Assembly: GCA_949825025.1 (NCBI GenBank)
Contig: OX463781.1
Coordinates: 2,705,066 to 2,769,065 of the forward strand
Length of the DNA: 64,000 nt
Reading direction: 5' to 3'
Origin: Siphlonurus alternatus
Lineage: Eukaryota > Arthropoda > Insecta > Ephemeroptera > Siphlonuridae
Part shown: piece by piece, positions 22,833 to 32,299 of the stretch
Numbering within the stretch: the first letter of the stretch is position 1
Layout: each line of letters begins with the position of its first letter
Notes under the pieces: generated by a model
Databases searched by the model: none
The model's input: only the letters and a program-made list of their open reading frames with translations
Told to the model about the DNA's origin: nothing
Program-made: the position numbers and the translations under genes

Positions 22833-25800
22833 TTCTATTCTATGTATTATTAAGAAGGGCAAACAAATTTCCTGCTTTAAAAAGTTGTTTCAACCCCCCT
22901 TCCCTGGTAGTGCCAGAGATCTTATAGTATAGAGATATAGAACTCTTATGGCCAAAATTCTGTTCAAACATCACAGATCTTGAAGGCAGTGCGAGTACGA
23001 AAAAATGTGTTATTTCAAAGTTTCAGCGCAGGGGCGTTCAGATGGCGTTGCAGCTGCAACTTATAAGCATTTGAGGGGAGTGCTTGTCACATTGCAACTC
23101 CATCTGGACGACACCAGAATAAGGTCTTATATTTACTTCATCTAGACATTTTTCTTTGGTTTATATGTTAAATGCTAGGAAAAATATTTAACTTGGGCGT
23201 TCGATCTCTTTACAATGTAAGCTCTTTGGTAGTGCTACCATAGGATTCATAATGTTTGCAGAAAAAGCTAAAAATTCTGTGGTTGGTAAGAAACTTAAAA
23301 AAAAATTGTTCACCTTACATTTTGCCTAAAATAATTTTGTTTACAAATATTTTTTTTTATATCTTCTGCCTGTGGAATCACATAACCCTTTTTTACTCTT
23401 TTTTTTCCACCTAACGTGGTGGCCTGCTTGTACCCATGCCCTTATTAGGGTAAGGTAACACGAATTAGCTGTTTTTTTTAGACCCATTTGATTAACATGT
23501 AAACCTTAGCAAATTGACAAAAATTCTGAAAAAAATTTGAGACAGATTTTAGTACGTAACTAAAATCCATAGAAAAAATTTCAAGACAATTATTCAAGCT
23601 GATTTGTTTTTAATAATTGAGTTTTTAGTTTGGCTCTCCATGGGAAAGCCCTATATGCAGAAAATTAAATAAATTAATTAAAAAAAACTGGCTCGAATAA
23701 TTGTCTCTAAATATTTACAATGGCTATAACAATGTAACAATATTACAATGTAATTTACAATTACAGATTGTAAAAATCTGTCACTCAAAATTTTTTTTCA
23801 TAATTTTTGTGAATTTGCTAAGGTTTACATGTTAATCAAATGGGTCTAAAAAAACAGCTGATTCACGTTACCTTACCCTTAATTAATTTTAATAATTAAT
23901 TAAGCTTTCTGACTTGAAGTGGCAACTGCCTACCTTTACACATTCGTGTTCCAAGGCTGAATACTCTCCCTCGATTTGCTCGCGGATGATGACTGTATCA
24001 ATATTTGTGTGGCGACTCTTGACGCCAGGCAGGGACTTGACATGTACCACGTTGGCATACAGGTCCAATTCTCGGCGTAGCTTCATGTTTAGAGTCTGTA
24101 GCTCTCCTGTACGGCTATAATCTGGAGTAGCTAGGATGCCCTTGAGGCAAATTCCGTTCCTAGCAATAGAGGCCGCTACGTCTTCAAGAGGGGCACTCAT
24201 CAGCTGATTGACCTCGCTGAAGAAGAACTGCTCAAAGTCAACTGGAACCCCTGCTGCCTATAACAACAGTAAAAAAAAAAAATAACTACAATCTCATGTA
24301 ACTTTTGAAATTCTTGTTAATTAATGAACATTGAAACAAACATATTAAAGACCTTATGAACCTTTGCACAATATTAAGTACACGGTTAGCTTTGCTTCAG
24401 GGTGATCGGCTGCATATTTTTTTTTGTTTCAGCAGCACAAATATCAGAGATAATAGCCGATGAAAAGGAACCTGTGACGTCACTCACGCTCATTCAGCGG
24501 CGACAATATAGGGAAATCCCTGCAAAAGATAGGTTCACTCCCGCTGCAACCACGGCCACAATTTTACTTCTGGAATTTTGAAACTTTACCAGGGCAGTCT
24601 TGATAGTATTTTCCAAATAGCCTGAAAGATTTTTTTTTTATGACATTCATACAAACCGTGTTATTGCGGTAGAAAGAGGAGCAAAAATGTTGTATAGGAA
24701 AACAATGTTAAATTTTTAGCTTATCTTGCAACCGCAATAACTCAATCTGTACACACGCCACCAAAAAAATTCTTTCAGGCTATTTGACAAATACTATCAA
24801 GACTGCCCTGGTAAAGTTTCAAAATTCCAGAAGTAAAATTGTGGCCGTGGTTGCAGCGGGAGTGAACCTATCTTTTGCAGGGATTTCCCTATATTGTCGC
24901 CGCTGAATGAGCGTGAGTGACGTCACAGGTGCTTCTTCATCGGCTATTATCTCTGATATTTGTGCTACTGAAACCAAAAAAATTATGCAGCCGAATCACC
25001 CTGAAGCAAAGCTAACCGTGCACTTAATATTGTGAAAAGGTTCAGAAGGCCTTTAAGGCTTAACCTGAGAAATTTGGACGAAAAAAATCGTAAAGACAGA
25101 TGTTTTTCAAATTAATTTGGTAGACTTACAACAATCGTCCAATCAGCTCTGATTTTTTTCAGAATTTTTTAACCGTTGAGTTAATTATAATTAATTTATT
25201 TAAATGAGAATTTTGTATTCTTCTAATGTTAAATTTGTTCATTAGCATTGTAAAAAAAAAAACAAAAAAAAAACCGTGGCGTTGATTGTTATTAAAACGT
25301 ATTAATAACTGATAAGATATGTGGCAACGCTCTATAGAGGTCTTTCACCATACGTCACAAAAACATGACGTCACGTGAATGTAGGCAAAAAGCACCTATT
25401 TAACATGGTAGTAGCATACCAAAAACTATTTATTTTCTGCGATATGACAATCGTGGTACTTTTGACAATTATTTTATATGATAGATTGAAATGTCAAGTA
25501 AATGGAAAAAAATACAATATTTGCCAATGATATCTGTGAAAAATACAATAAATCATTAAATAAAATGTAAATCGACTCCAAATTTCACGTCAATAATGAT
25601 CATTTTAGGACACTTATGCACTGATATTGACCCTAAGATGCTTCAAAAAAATCAGCCAATCACCGACCATTGCTTTCCCCGCGGACTTTTGAATACGAGG
25701 GGGAAACGGCACAACAAAAAATAATGATAAAGAAGCTAGGTAAAATAAAAAAAATGTATATGTTCAAGTTATGTATATTTATTTCTTACGTATATATTAT

Positions 25801-28800
25801 TACTAAAAAATAATAAAAATATGTTAAATTAGGAGGAATAAATCAAGTGATTCCAGTTCCCTCTCAGTATACCTACTGCTGAATGTGAACAACAACAAAG
25901 CCAAGCAAACGCTATATAGGGACTGTAGTCACCACCCACTCCTCCCAACTTCACATTATTTCTAGTGCAACAGTGTTGCCACTTCTTTTTTATGGTGTGA
26001 CCTTGACAGACAAATTCTCAGATTATACCTTAATTCAAAGACTAAAAGTTAATGGAGGAACATTCCTTGACTTACATGCAGTGTGAAATAACTAAATCAT
26101 TATCATTAAAGAAAGCAGCCAGTGTCAACGACTCAATCATTAACAATTGGAAGCGACTCATACCTTGAACACCTCAGTGACAGCATACATGAGTTCTGGC
26201 CCAACACCATCACCAGGAATCAGTGTGCATTTTGTCCGGCCTTGCGGCTTTGACACCGGAGATTGCTGAAATTACAACTTCATTTTATTAAAATATCCTT
26301 CCAACACAGACTACTCTCTTTTACAGAAGATACAATAAACGCAGTAAACACATAATTAAGATATAACTTGGTATGAGATAAGTCAAAATTAAAGATTATT
26401 GTCACTAGTCTTAGGAAATAGTGAATCACTCTGAACATTATAGTAAACCTTCCTTACATTATAAAAAATTTTCAGCAAAAAAAAAAAAAAAAAAAAAATG
26501 AAGCAAAAGTCAGTCTTGTTTTTTTAGATATATTCAGGATATAAATAGTGAGAATATCATTGTAAATCTGGTGGCCATTTTCAAATCAAGTCCAATCAGC
26601 ATCTTTTTCAACTAAAAAAATTAATTATCTCAAAAACTGGACAAAATAATTACTTTTTTCTTTTTTTTTTTTCACTTCAGAAAGTGAACAGTCCTGATCA
26701 TGTCCTGATCTAAATTTAACATTTTTTTTTTTTTACCATAAAAATAATTACACTAGTGACAATAATCCTTAATACTTATTACAAGACATAAAAATTAATC
26801 AAGCACTTAAATCATTAATTACCCTTATTAAATTACTAAGCATGTTAAGACATTAAATCTAGGAACATGCAAATTTTTATTTACATAATTTTGCAAACTC
26901 ATGCACAGAGTGATTTGTTTCTTTACAACAGAATGCAAAAAAAAATGAGCGCTAGAAAGAAAAGCGTACTTAACAATGTCTAATCCCCGGTTTGGTACAT
27001 AAAAAAGTATTCCTACTATAACAATACATGTATACATATTGAGTTTTATTTTATTTGTTAATTAGTGAATGTTATAGAAAATTTGAGGAATGTATCTGCC
27101 CTTAACACTTACAACGATTATGATTTACTATAAAAAGGCTTGTTCCTGAGGGACTATTTTATTTTTTTTCTAAACTGACAATCTGACCGGCCTTCACAAT
27201 CTCAGTTTAATTTAATTATTTTTTACTCAATGCGAAGTAATCTAAATGTGTAAACAAAATAAAATTAGTTGACCCACCCACTGCTTTGATAACAGACCCA
27301 AACTCAATAAATCCAATCTGGGACCCCCCCTCCCTCCTTCCAAATGTAAATTATATTCATGAAGATTTGCAACATTATACTGTATCGTGAGCATTTTAAT
27401 AATAATGCAAATGTTCAATGAGCAAGAAAAAAATAAAATGAACAATGAACACATTTTATAACAACATGCATTATGTGTGATGACTAAAAAGGTAATCCTA
27501 TTCATTAAGTGTTCAGTCACTTTACGGTCTACTTGTGGGCAATTGGCATTTTTATCTTTAATCTTGCTAACTTTAATAATTAATAGAGCGCGAAAAAAAT
27601 TCACATTTTTTTTTTAAAAATAGGCACCTAAAAAGTCAACTTATTTTTGGAAAATAGTCTACAAAAAAGTCACTTTTTTTTAAAAATAGTCTATAAAAAA
27701 GTCACTTTTTTTTTTAGAAAATGCAGCAAAAAGGCGTTTCAAAAGTGCTATTTAAAAGAGGGTTTAAAATTTTTATTTTTTTATATTTCTTCACATAGAC
27801 TTCCCTTACACAGACTGAAGTCTTTGTTTCTTTACTTCCTTTTTTTTTTTTTGACAATATGAAGAAATGAGCTTAAATGCACTAAAAATATGTCAAAAAG
27901 TCACAAAATGTCATCTTTTGCCAAAATAGTCTCAAAATCCAAAAATAGTCTAAATAGTCATTTTTTTTATATAGGCTCATTTTAATCCACTTCCGGAGAT
28001 CGGTGGACATCCTAAATGACAACAAAATAGTCCTCATGTGTACAAAAAGGCAAAATGACTTTTTTCCGCGCTCTAATAATTAATAATAATAACTTTCTTA
28101 TCTATAAAAAACAGGAGCGCAGAAAAATGCAATTTGATTGGGGGGAGGGGAGGGGGGGGGAATAAGTTCATACTAGAAGAGTGATGCAAGATTACCAGAT
28201 AATGCTACTGCACAAACTTATTAATGCATAAGAAAATCAAAATAATTATTAACAATATACTGTACAATACAGCATAAACTCTCTATATTACAGTACATAT
28301 AAAATAATTTATTTTTATTTTATACTTTACACAGCATAAAATAAGTCACAGAACAAGCTTTATGCAGCAATTTGTTAATTAATTAATATTTATTGACCAT
28401 GAACACCAGGTGTGTACATAATTTGTTAAAGAACTATGTAAAATTATTTAAAATGCACTAGTACCCACTTCCTGATTCCATTTAGAATATCAGAGTAACG
28501 ATCTTTAATGATTTTTACCTCACATCCTTCCACCTTTTATGAGGCACAAGGGAAGAAACATAAGGTTTTAAACATTTCATGTCACACAACATAGACTAGG
28601 GGAACAGGGAAACAAAAATGCTCTTGGTCGACATGACTTCTGCGTTATTGTGAAAACTACATAAAAGCCTCCAGACTTCCCTCCAACTCCCTTTTTTGAC
28701 ACAATTTTTATCCTTCTTTAATAACTGTCACCTGTCCTTGTTTTTAAAAGAAATCTGACACACCTACTGTCAATTACAGTAATAATTTGTTATTACGTAA

Positions 28801-30949
28801 AGTCGAGGGACCCAGGAAATTGGGTTTACCTTATATCGAGTATACCTTATAGCAAGTTTTTCCTACAACTGCAATACTAATTATTTTTTACGGAACCTTT
28901 ACTCCGTTACTCAATATCAAGTTTTTACTTTATAACAAGTTACTTAATAACAAGTTTTTACTGTATTATAGTTATTTCAATAAAGTAGCATACAATTATC
29001 TCCACTTGATCGGAAATTATAAGAGCCAAAATTTTAACACAATTTAATGGCTGACTATAAAGCCTAATAATATCTCTGATATACCATAAATACGTAGGTA
29101 TTTGTGAGTTAGCTTTAGACATTGAGGTTTCATTTTTAAATTAGGTTTCATGATGCTGCCACTTTCACTAATTTAATCATTGCTTCTTTTATTTATTTAC
29201 AGAGATTTTTTTTTTTTAACGTTAAGACCACCAATATTTATTAATTTACTCACAATTGCAAGATCTGCAGGTGCTGATCCATGAATACTTCTCGAATGGT
29301 GGACAGGTAGACTGAAGGTAGCCTGAAAGAAGATGGTACATTAGCAACCCTTAAGGTTGGAACTAGCAGACTAATATTCTTTTCATGGCATGCCATGTGT
29401 GTGATTGACATGTTAAATTTTAAAGTGCTTTCACATACTGTAGTCCAATTTCACTACAGAATCATTGATTTATTTATTACAATGTTAGCTTACTACAGCA
29501 TATTATTCTGCTATTGGTGTAAGCATTCAAACTTAAAAACAGTATTAACAACAGTTGGAAGGATTGATAGAAAAGGAGGCGGCTGTGGCCTTGTGTTAGG
29601 AACTGCTTCGGCATTTGCCTGGGAGTGACGATGGGAAACCACAGAAAACCATCATCAGGGCAGACGGTACCAAAGGGAACGACCTTTAGCACCTCCCGAA
29701 TACAGATAGTATAGTGGAAGAACGTACATGCCATCTCTCGGGAAATTACCAGAACACGCTGCCATACCTCAGCTCGAAGTGACGAAAAGTCACCTGAGCC
29801 AAGGCAGGAAGCAATCCTGGGTCTCCCGAGCGACAGGCAGAGATCAAAACACTACGCTACGCTGTTCAGTTAATCGTGCCACAGCACTCCATAGCAAATG
29901 TCATAGATTATGCCGTAAAACCTGGTGATTTACTGCAGCACGTTCTGTAGCATTCCATAGTGCTCCATAGAAAAATCAAACTCATCAATCTTGATTTTGG
30001 TATGCCATTCACACAAAACAGCCACAGATGAACGTGAGTATGTGAAAGGCTTGTGGCATTTCTATAAACTCTGTAGCAATTTCGGACTACGTAAAAGCAC
30101 TTACCTTTACTGAACTCGTCAATACTTCTGTAAAGTGGCATTTAATGCCCGAGATTTGAACAAGAAGGAAAAGACCAAGAATCTTGATAGCCCGTATTGC
30201 CTTTACATTTAATTAATTGGCACATTAATAGTAACTATAGACCTACAATTTAGTTGCAATTGATAGCTTACAGGCACTATAGCAGCAATCCTTGAGGGGG
30301 AAGGGGAAAGCTACCCAGCGAAGTTGTCTTGTAGGTGTGTAGATGGCAAAAGCTTTAGGTGCATGGGTGAAATTCCTTCCACGAGACCTTAGCAGAGTGC
30401 TTCCCTACTCCCCCCTGCCTGCACCTAATACCGAGAGCAGTTCAATGCTCAATGGAATATGTATCATATCATACAGTATGCATACAATGCTATACTGTGA
30501 TGCAAGGGTTTGCTATGTACAGTATGCATATATTATATCTATTTCTATTTGTTTATACTGTGAAATGGTCATATGGCCTTTAAGATAGCTCTTATGTAAG
30601 TATGTACATATGCATATTAAATATATTTGATAACATGCAATGTAACATGAGCTTGTTTTGTTAGTTTTAAAGCACCACTAGCATAAATATGAATTATTTG
30701 TATTGTATATGCATCGTATCCTTTAATTATCATAAAACAATTTTTAACCGAAAATTCAGGAATCATGGTATGTGCAGGAACACCACTTGCAAGTGTGTTG
30801 TATGAATATTTAGATATACTTCGGCGCCGTGTATTAATTGCAAATAATAAATTAACAGTAATTCAATGAAATAGGTTTATTTGTATTTCACAAATTATCC
30901 AACTTACCCGACTTAGAACCTTCAAAACATTTTTTCCATACATTGCCAT
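17632..30949 (-). CDS. IDH3B: NAD-dependent isocitrate dehydrogenase beta subunit, mitochondrial (8-exon gene)
   Basis: Beta subunit of the mitochondrial IDH3 heteromer, which oxidatively decarboxylates isocitrate to 2-oxoglutarate with NAD+ in the TCA cycle. Coding exons on the minus strand: 30949-30908, 29322-29254, 26265-26164, 24257-23934, 22560-22396, 20897-20688, 19606-19451, 17706-17632. They sum to 1143 nt (380 aa plus stop), close to the roughly 385 aa of mammalian IDH3B. Every exon is a multiple of three, so all seven introns are phase 0. Seen in the protein: a short N-terminal presequence with few acidic residues (mitochondrial targeting, inferred), [12 protein letters not shown], the Arg-rich [48 protein letters not shown], and [19 protein letters not shown]. 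Asn at the position where the catalytic alpha subunit has Asp, plus GARH and ANPTAMLL, favour beta over alpha or gamma. The introns are full of foldback repeats. The last intron has a GC donor. Confidence 0.95.
17755..18165. mobile_element. Foldback MITE related to 2342-2821, in IDH3B intron 7
   Basis: GGTTCCTGCATGCCATTTTT pairs with AAAAATGGCATGCAGGAACC. The core repeats CTATGGAAACAAAT / ATTTGTTTCCATAG and GATGCCTCCAGGTCACGTGA. Confidence 0.8.
18393..18508. repeat. Short foldback in IDH3B intron 7
   Basis: GGGCTCAAATTACAAAATAG pairs with CTGGTTTGTAATTTGAGGCTC, with AAGTGT/ACACTT arms inside. It is a reduced relative of 1655-1975. Confidence 0.65.
18908..19369 (+). mobile_element. TTAA-flanked MITE, GGCTTAACCTGAGA family, copy 1
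   Basis: TTAAGGCTTAATCTGAGA at the left, TTCTCAGGTTATACCTTAA at the right, interior non-palindromic. It ends 82 bp before the IDH3B exon 7 boundary, so it lies inside intron 7. Other copies at 25053-26033 and 36712-37169. Confidence 0.85.
19451..19606 (-). CDS. IDH3B: IDH3B exon 7, followed by a GC splice donor
   Basis: 52 codons from [20 protein letters not shown] to VDRVLKAGK. The exon is followed by GCAAGT instead of GTAAGT, so the splice site is AAG|GCAAGT. Reading through it adds only ASTFY before a stop, so the unspliced form would be truncated. Confidence 0.94.
19797..20160 (-). mobile_element. LINE 3' fragment (same family as 49797-53142), in IDH3B intron 6
   Basis: The minus-strand reading contains [20 protein letters not shown] and [15 protein letters not shown], matching the C-terminus of the larger LINE, then the shared 3' UTR and a 3' terminal run of GAATTTTGAATTT. 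5'-truncated. Confidence 0.85.
20688..20897 (-). CDS. IDH3B: IDH3B exon 6 (IDH/IMDH signature)
   Basis: 70 codons from [12 protein letters not shown] to SAKCVVFEP, flanked by TTTCAG and GTAAGT. Contains [28 protein letters not shown] and [17 protein letters not shown] with Asn rather than Asp is typical of the non-catalytic beta and gamma subunits. Confidence 0.96.
21097..21335. mobile_element. Highly regular foldback element in IDH3B intron 5
   Basis: GATGGTGTTCCGTCAAAAAC / GTTTTTGACGGAACACCATC ends, and arms of about 110 bp with only a few mismatches around TATAGATTTTTTTTATA. GACTAACTCGTTTTATCGCG appears in direct near-repeat within each arm. Confidence 0.85.
21369..21573. mobile_element. 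TACAGTAAAA-ended MITE (pogo/mariner-like), copy 1
   Basis: TACAGTAAACTCATGATTAC at the left and GTAATAACAAGTTTGTCCTGTA at the right, with GGTAAAACTTGAT and GATAAGGTAAATCTT inside. TA ends. Related to 22128-22256 and 28775-28965. Confidence 0.65.
21664..21989. mobile_element. Divergent foldback MITE, related core to GGGTAAGG family
   Basis: The termini differ (TTTAAGGTAGAGATAACATG / CATGTTATCTCTACATTAAA), but the core (CCCCTATCAGTAGGTAAAAT, ATCAGGTATACAAAAACGAG) is shared with the GGGTAAGGTAACGCC family. This suggests terminus exchange or long divergence. Confidence 0.8.
22128..22256. mobile_element. TACAGTAAAAACTCGTTATTA MITE, copy 2
   Basis: TACAGTAAAAACTCGTTATT pairs with AATAACAAGTTTTTACTGTA, and the termini begin and end with TA. 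The terminus resembles pogo/Tigger-class ends. Confidence 0.75.
22396..22560 (-). CDS. IDH3B: IDH3B exon 5
   Basis: 55 codons, starting [10 protein letters not shown] and ending LRSCQE, flanked by TTACAG and GTATTA. Holds [10 protein letters not shown] and [17 protein letters not shown], the conserved Lys/Asn segment of the family active site. Confidence 0.95.
22792..22830. repeat. Poly(T) tract
   Basis: An uninterrupted run of about 39 T in an IDH3B intron (poly(A) on the transcribed strand). Confidence 0.95.
23447..23881. mobile_element. Divergent TTAA-type foldback MITE in IDH3B intron 4
   Basis: TTAGGGTAAGGTAACACGAA at the left and CGTTACCTTACCCTTAA at the right share the outer 13 bp with the GGGTAAGGTAACGCC family, but the arms (GACCCATTTGATTAACATG, ACCTTAGCAAATT) are different. 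Confidence 0.8.
23934..24257 (-). CDS. IDH3B: IDH3B exon 4 (largest exon, substrate-site region)
   Basis: 108 codons from [16 protein letters not shown] to SALEHECVK, between a TTATAG acceptor and a GTAGGC donor. Contains the [20 protein letters not shown] block equivalent to the substrate-binding arginine region of the family, and the [10 protein letters not shown] strand. Confidence 0.95.
24345..25056. mobile_element. Long foldback element (about 300-bp arms) in IDH3B intron 3
   Basis: TTAAAGACCTTATGAACC pairs with GGTTCAGAAGGCCTTTAA. The arms are collinear through GGTTAGCTTTGCTTCAGGGT, TGACGTCACTCACGCTCATT, GGGAAATCCCTGCAAAAGAT and CTTTACCAGGGCAGTCTTGA, leaving a loop of about 70 bp. TTAA at both ends. 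It shares its right TTAA with the next element. Confidence 0.85.
25053..26033 (+). mobile_element. TTAA-flanked MITE, GGCTTAACCTGAGA family, copy 2 (interrupted)
   Basis: TTAAGGCTTAACCTGAGA to CTCAGATTATACCTTAA, like copy 1 at 18908, but split by about 570 bp at 25338-25907. The right end lies 130 bp before the IDH3B exon 3 donor side. Confidence 0.8.
25338..25907. mobile_element. Insertion inside the MITE, GTCTTTCACCATACGTCAC family
   Basis: Flanked by AACGCTCTATAG (25326-25337) and AACGCTATATAG (25908-25919), a likely 12-bp target duplication with one mismatch. The start GGTCTTTCACCATACGTCAC recurs at 43440. The interior is otherwise unrecognised. Confidence 0.55.
26164..26265 (-). CDS. 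IDH3B: IDH3B exon 3 (nucleotide-binding start of mature protein)
   Basis: 34 codons, from [15 protein letters not shown] through [19 protein letters not shown], ending at a GTATGA donor. IPGDGxGPE is the conserved N-terminal signature of the isocitrate/isopropylmalate dehydrogenase fold. Confidence 0.93.
27585..28074. mobile_element. hAT-like MITE with AAAATAGTC-rich interior
   Basis: AGAGCGCGAAAAAAATTCAC at the left and TGACTTTTTTCCGCGCTCT at the right, flanked by AATAATTAAT on both sides (27575-27584, 28075-28084), compatible with an 8-10 bp target duplication. The inside is full of degenerate AAAATAGTCTAAAAAAGTCAC units. Confidence 0.65.
28775..28965. mobile_element. TACAGTAA-ended MITE, copy 3, in IDH3B intron 2
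   Basis: TACAGTAATAATTTGTTATTA at the left, and TAATAACAAGTTTTTACTGTA at the right. The interior has GGGTTTACCTTATATCGAG, like the other two copies. Confidence 0.7.
29254..29322 (-). CDS. IDH3B: IDH3B exon 2
   Basis: 23 codons ([20 protein letters not shown] and three more) between a TTCTTTCAG acceptor and a GTGAGT donor. The Ser/His/Arg-rich composition fits the rest of a cleavable presequence. It is the least conserved part of the protein, so it is supported mainly by splice sites and phase. Confidence 0.8.
29570..29865 (-). mobile_element. tRNA-derived SINE in IDH3B intron 1
   Basis: The minus-strand head AGCGTAGCGTAGTG (A box), CGGGAGACCCAGGATTGC and TTCCTGCC (B-box region) leads into a body (GAGATGGCATGTACG, TCGGGAGGTGCTAAAGG) and ends CACAGCCGCCTCCTT. 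The body and end match the plus-strand copy at 46825-47105. Confidence 0.75.
30908..30949 (-). CDS. IDH3B: IDH3B exon 1 (start codon, presequence)
   Basis: Encodes [14 protein letters not shown], 14 codons, then a GTAAGT donor. Lys/Arg-containing and free of acidic residues, as expected for the start of a mitochondrial targeting peptide. A second in-frame ATG lies two codons later. The upstream boundary of the 5' UTR is not visible. Confidence 0.85.
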
Positions 30950-31270
30950 GATCAATCTCAATCAGCTGCAAGAAGATCCAAGGCGTTGAGAAGATCAACC
31001 CGGATCCACCCGATTTAGACCCGAAATCGACCGAAACAGTCACGACAGTCTTGTATCATGACGACAGTCACTTGTTTTTTTTTTTTTAATTTTGACGAAT
31101 AACCGCGTAAAATTTGAAATTCAGATGTTACAGCGCTAGCAAAGTTGCTTTGCAGCGCTAGCGTGTTACAGCTAGCCCATCACAGCTAGCTAAGAGCCGC
31201 CATCAGAGACCAGAGACCCGGTCTAGTCGGCCTACATATATATATGTAGGGTCTCTGACAGCCCATATTC
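30950..31270 (-). promoter_or_regulatory. IDH3B upstream region (5' UTR/promoter, inferred)
   Basis: The sequence immediately before the IDH3B start codon. It has GC-richer patches, repeated GCTAGC-type dyads (CAGCGCTAGCG, CAGCTAGC) and the TCAGAGAC/GTCTCTGA pair at 31205-31260. No core promoter element can be assigned with confidence. A SINE starts about 50 bp further upstream. Confidence 0.3.
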
Positions 31271-31320
31271 ACATCAGAGAGAGCACAGCATGTTTTTTGT
31301 GTCAATTAACTGCTCTGTAA

Positions 31321-31730
31321 TTTTATTTTTTATTATTTTTTTTTTTTTTTACAAGGATATATACACCCCTAAGAGCTTACAGCTCGCGGCGGGGTACTGG
31401 GTAGGGAACGGATAGTGGCCACGGCCTGCATGCTTACGCGTCCCAGCATTCGCTGAGGTGAAACTGAGGGAACCGTGGAAAACCTCAGTCAGGACGGACA
31501 CCTCTACTTTTTCTCAATGGCCCAAAGCGATGTCCAAAGCCTGGGGAACCACACACAAGTGCATCACTGCACTGGGTGGAAAGCGAGACGAATTTACCCC
31601 AGGGAGGGAGCAGAGTATTTTTTACTTGAAAACAGTCACCCATCCAAGTACTAACCACGCTCGACGTAGCCTGACTTCGGTGATCTAACGAGAACCGGTC
31701 AATGCACTGCGCCACGCTCGCTGGGAATAT
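31321..31730 (-). mobile_element. Full-length SINE with 5S rRNA-like head and poly(A) tail
   Basis: The minus-strand 5' end contains TGGCGCAGTGCA, then a segment closely matching internal 5S rRNA (GGTTCTCGTTAGATCACCGA, GTCGAGCGTGGTTAGTACTT, GGATGGGTGAC; 31698-31635). A 250-bp body (CTGAGGTTTTCCACGGTTCC, GAATGCTGGGACGCG) and an A-tail (T run at 31321-31350) follow. 5S-headed SINEs are known as SINE3 in fish; I cannot say whether this arthropod family is described. Confidence 0.75.
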
Positions 31731-31777
31731 TAAATTTGCATTGCTCCTTTATAATTTCTGATGAAATTCATTTCACT

Positions 31778-31780
<3 letters not shown>

Positions 31781-31837
<57 letters not shown>
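31781..31837. repeat. (TA)n microsatellite
   Basis: About 28 uninterrupted TA units just outside the left end of the large foldback element. Confidence 0.95.
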
Positions 31838-32299
31838 CCATAGATTGTATAATAGTGATGCACTAATTTGGATTAATTATATAGTTTAAAATAAAATATA
31901 TTAAAAGTTAAGTATATTGTAACTTAAAGGGGTACCAAAGTGAATACTTTTTTACATATTCGGGCAGCTAAGAATTATTTTAACATCCCTCCCACGTATA
32001 AATTTTGACTACACTTTGGGCTTATCAGCTCAAATAAGACCAAAATTTTGCTAGCCCAATTAGACTCCGACAGGCACCTAATTGGCCGATTTTGGGCAAA
32101 TCTGGGCTAGCAAAAAAAGTAACATTGAGCTGTAATAGCCCAATATAACCCTAACTGGACCAATACACCACTTAATCCATAGCTCTATGTAGCTCATTAT
32201 GGATCAGTTTGAACCAACTATGCCATGCTTAAACAAGCTGGAAATTGACCAAATTTGCCCAAACTTGACCTTTTCTACCCTGGTTGTCCCCAGTACGCT

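Noticed and set aside
27242..27604. 120-codon minus-strand ORF
   Set aside because: AT-driven composition, lies in an IDH3B intron, no domain and no splice context.
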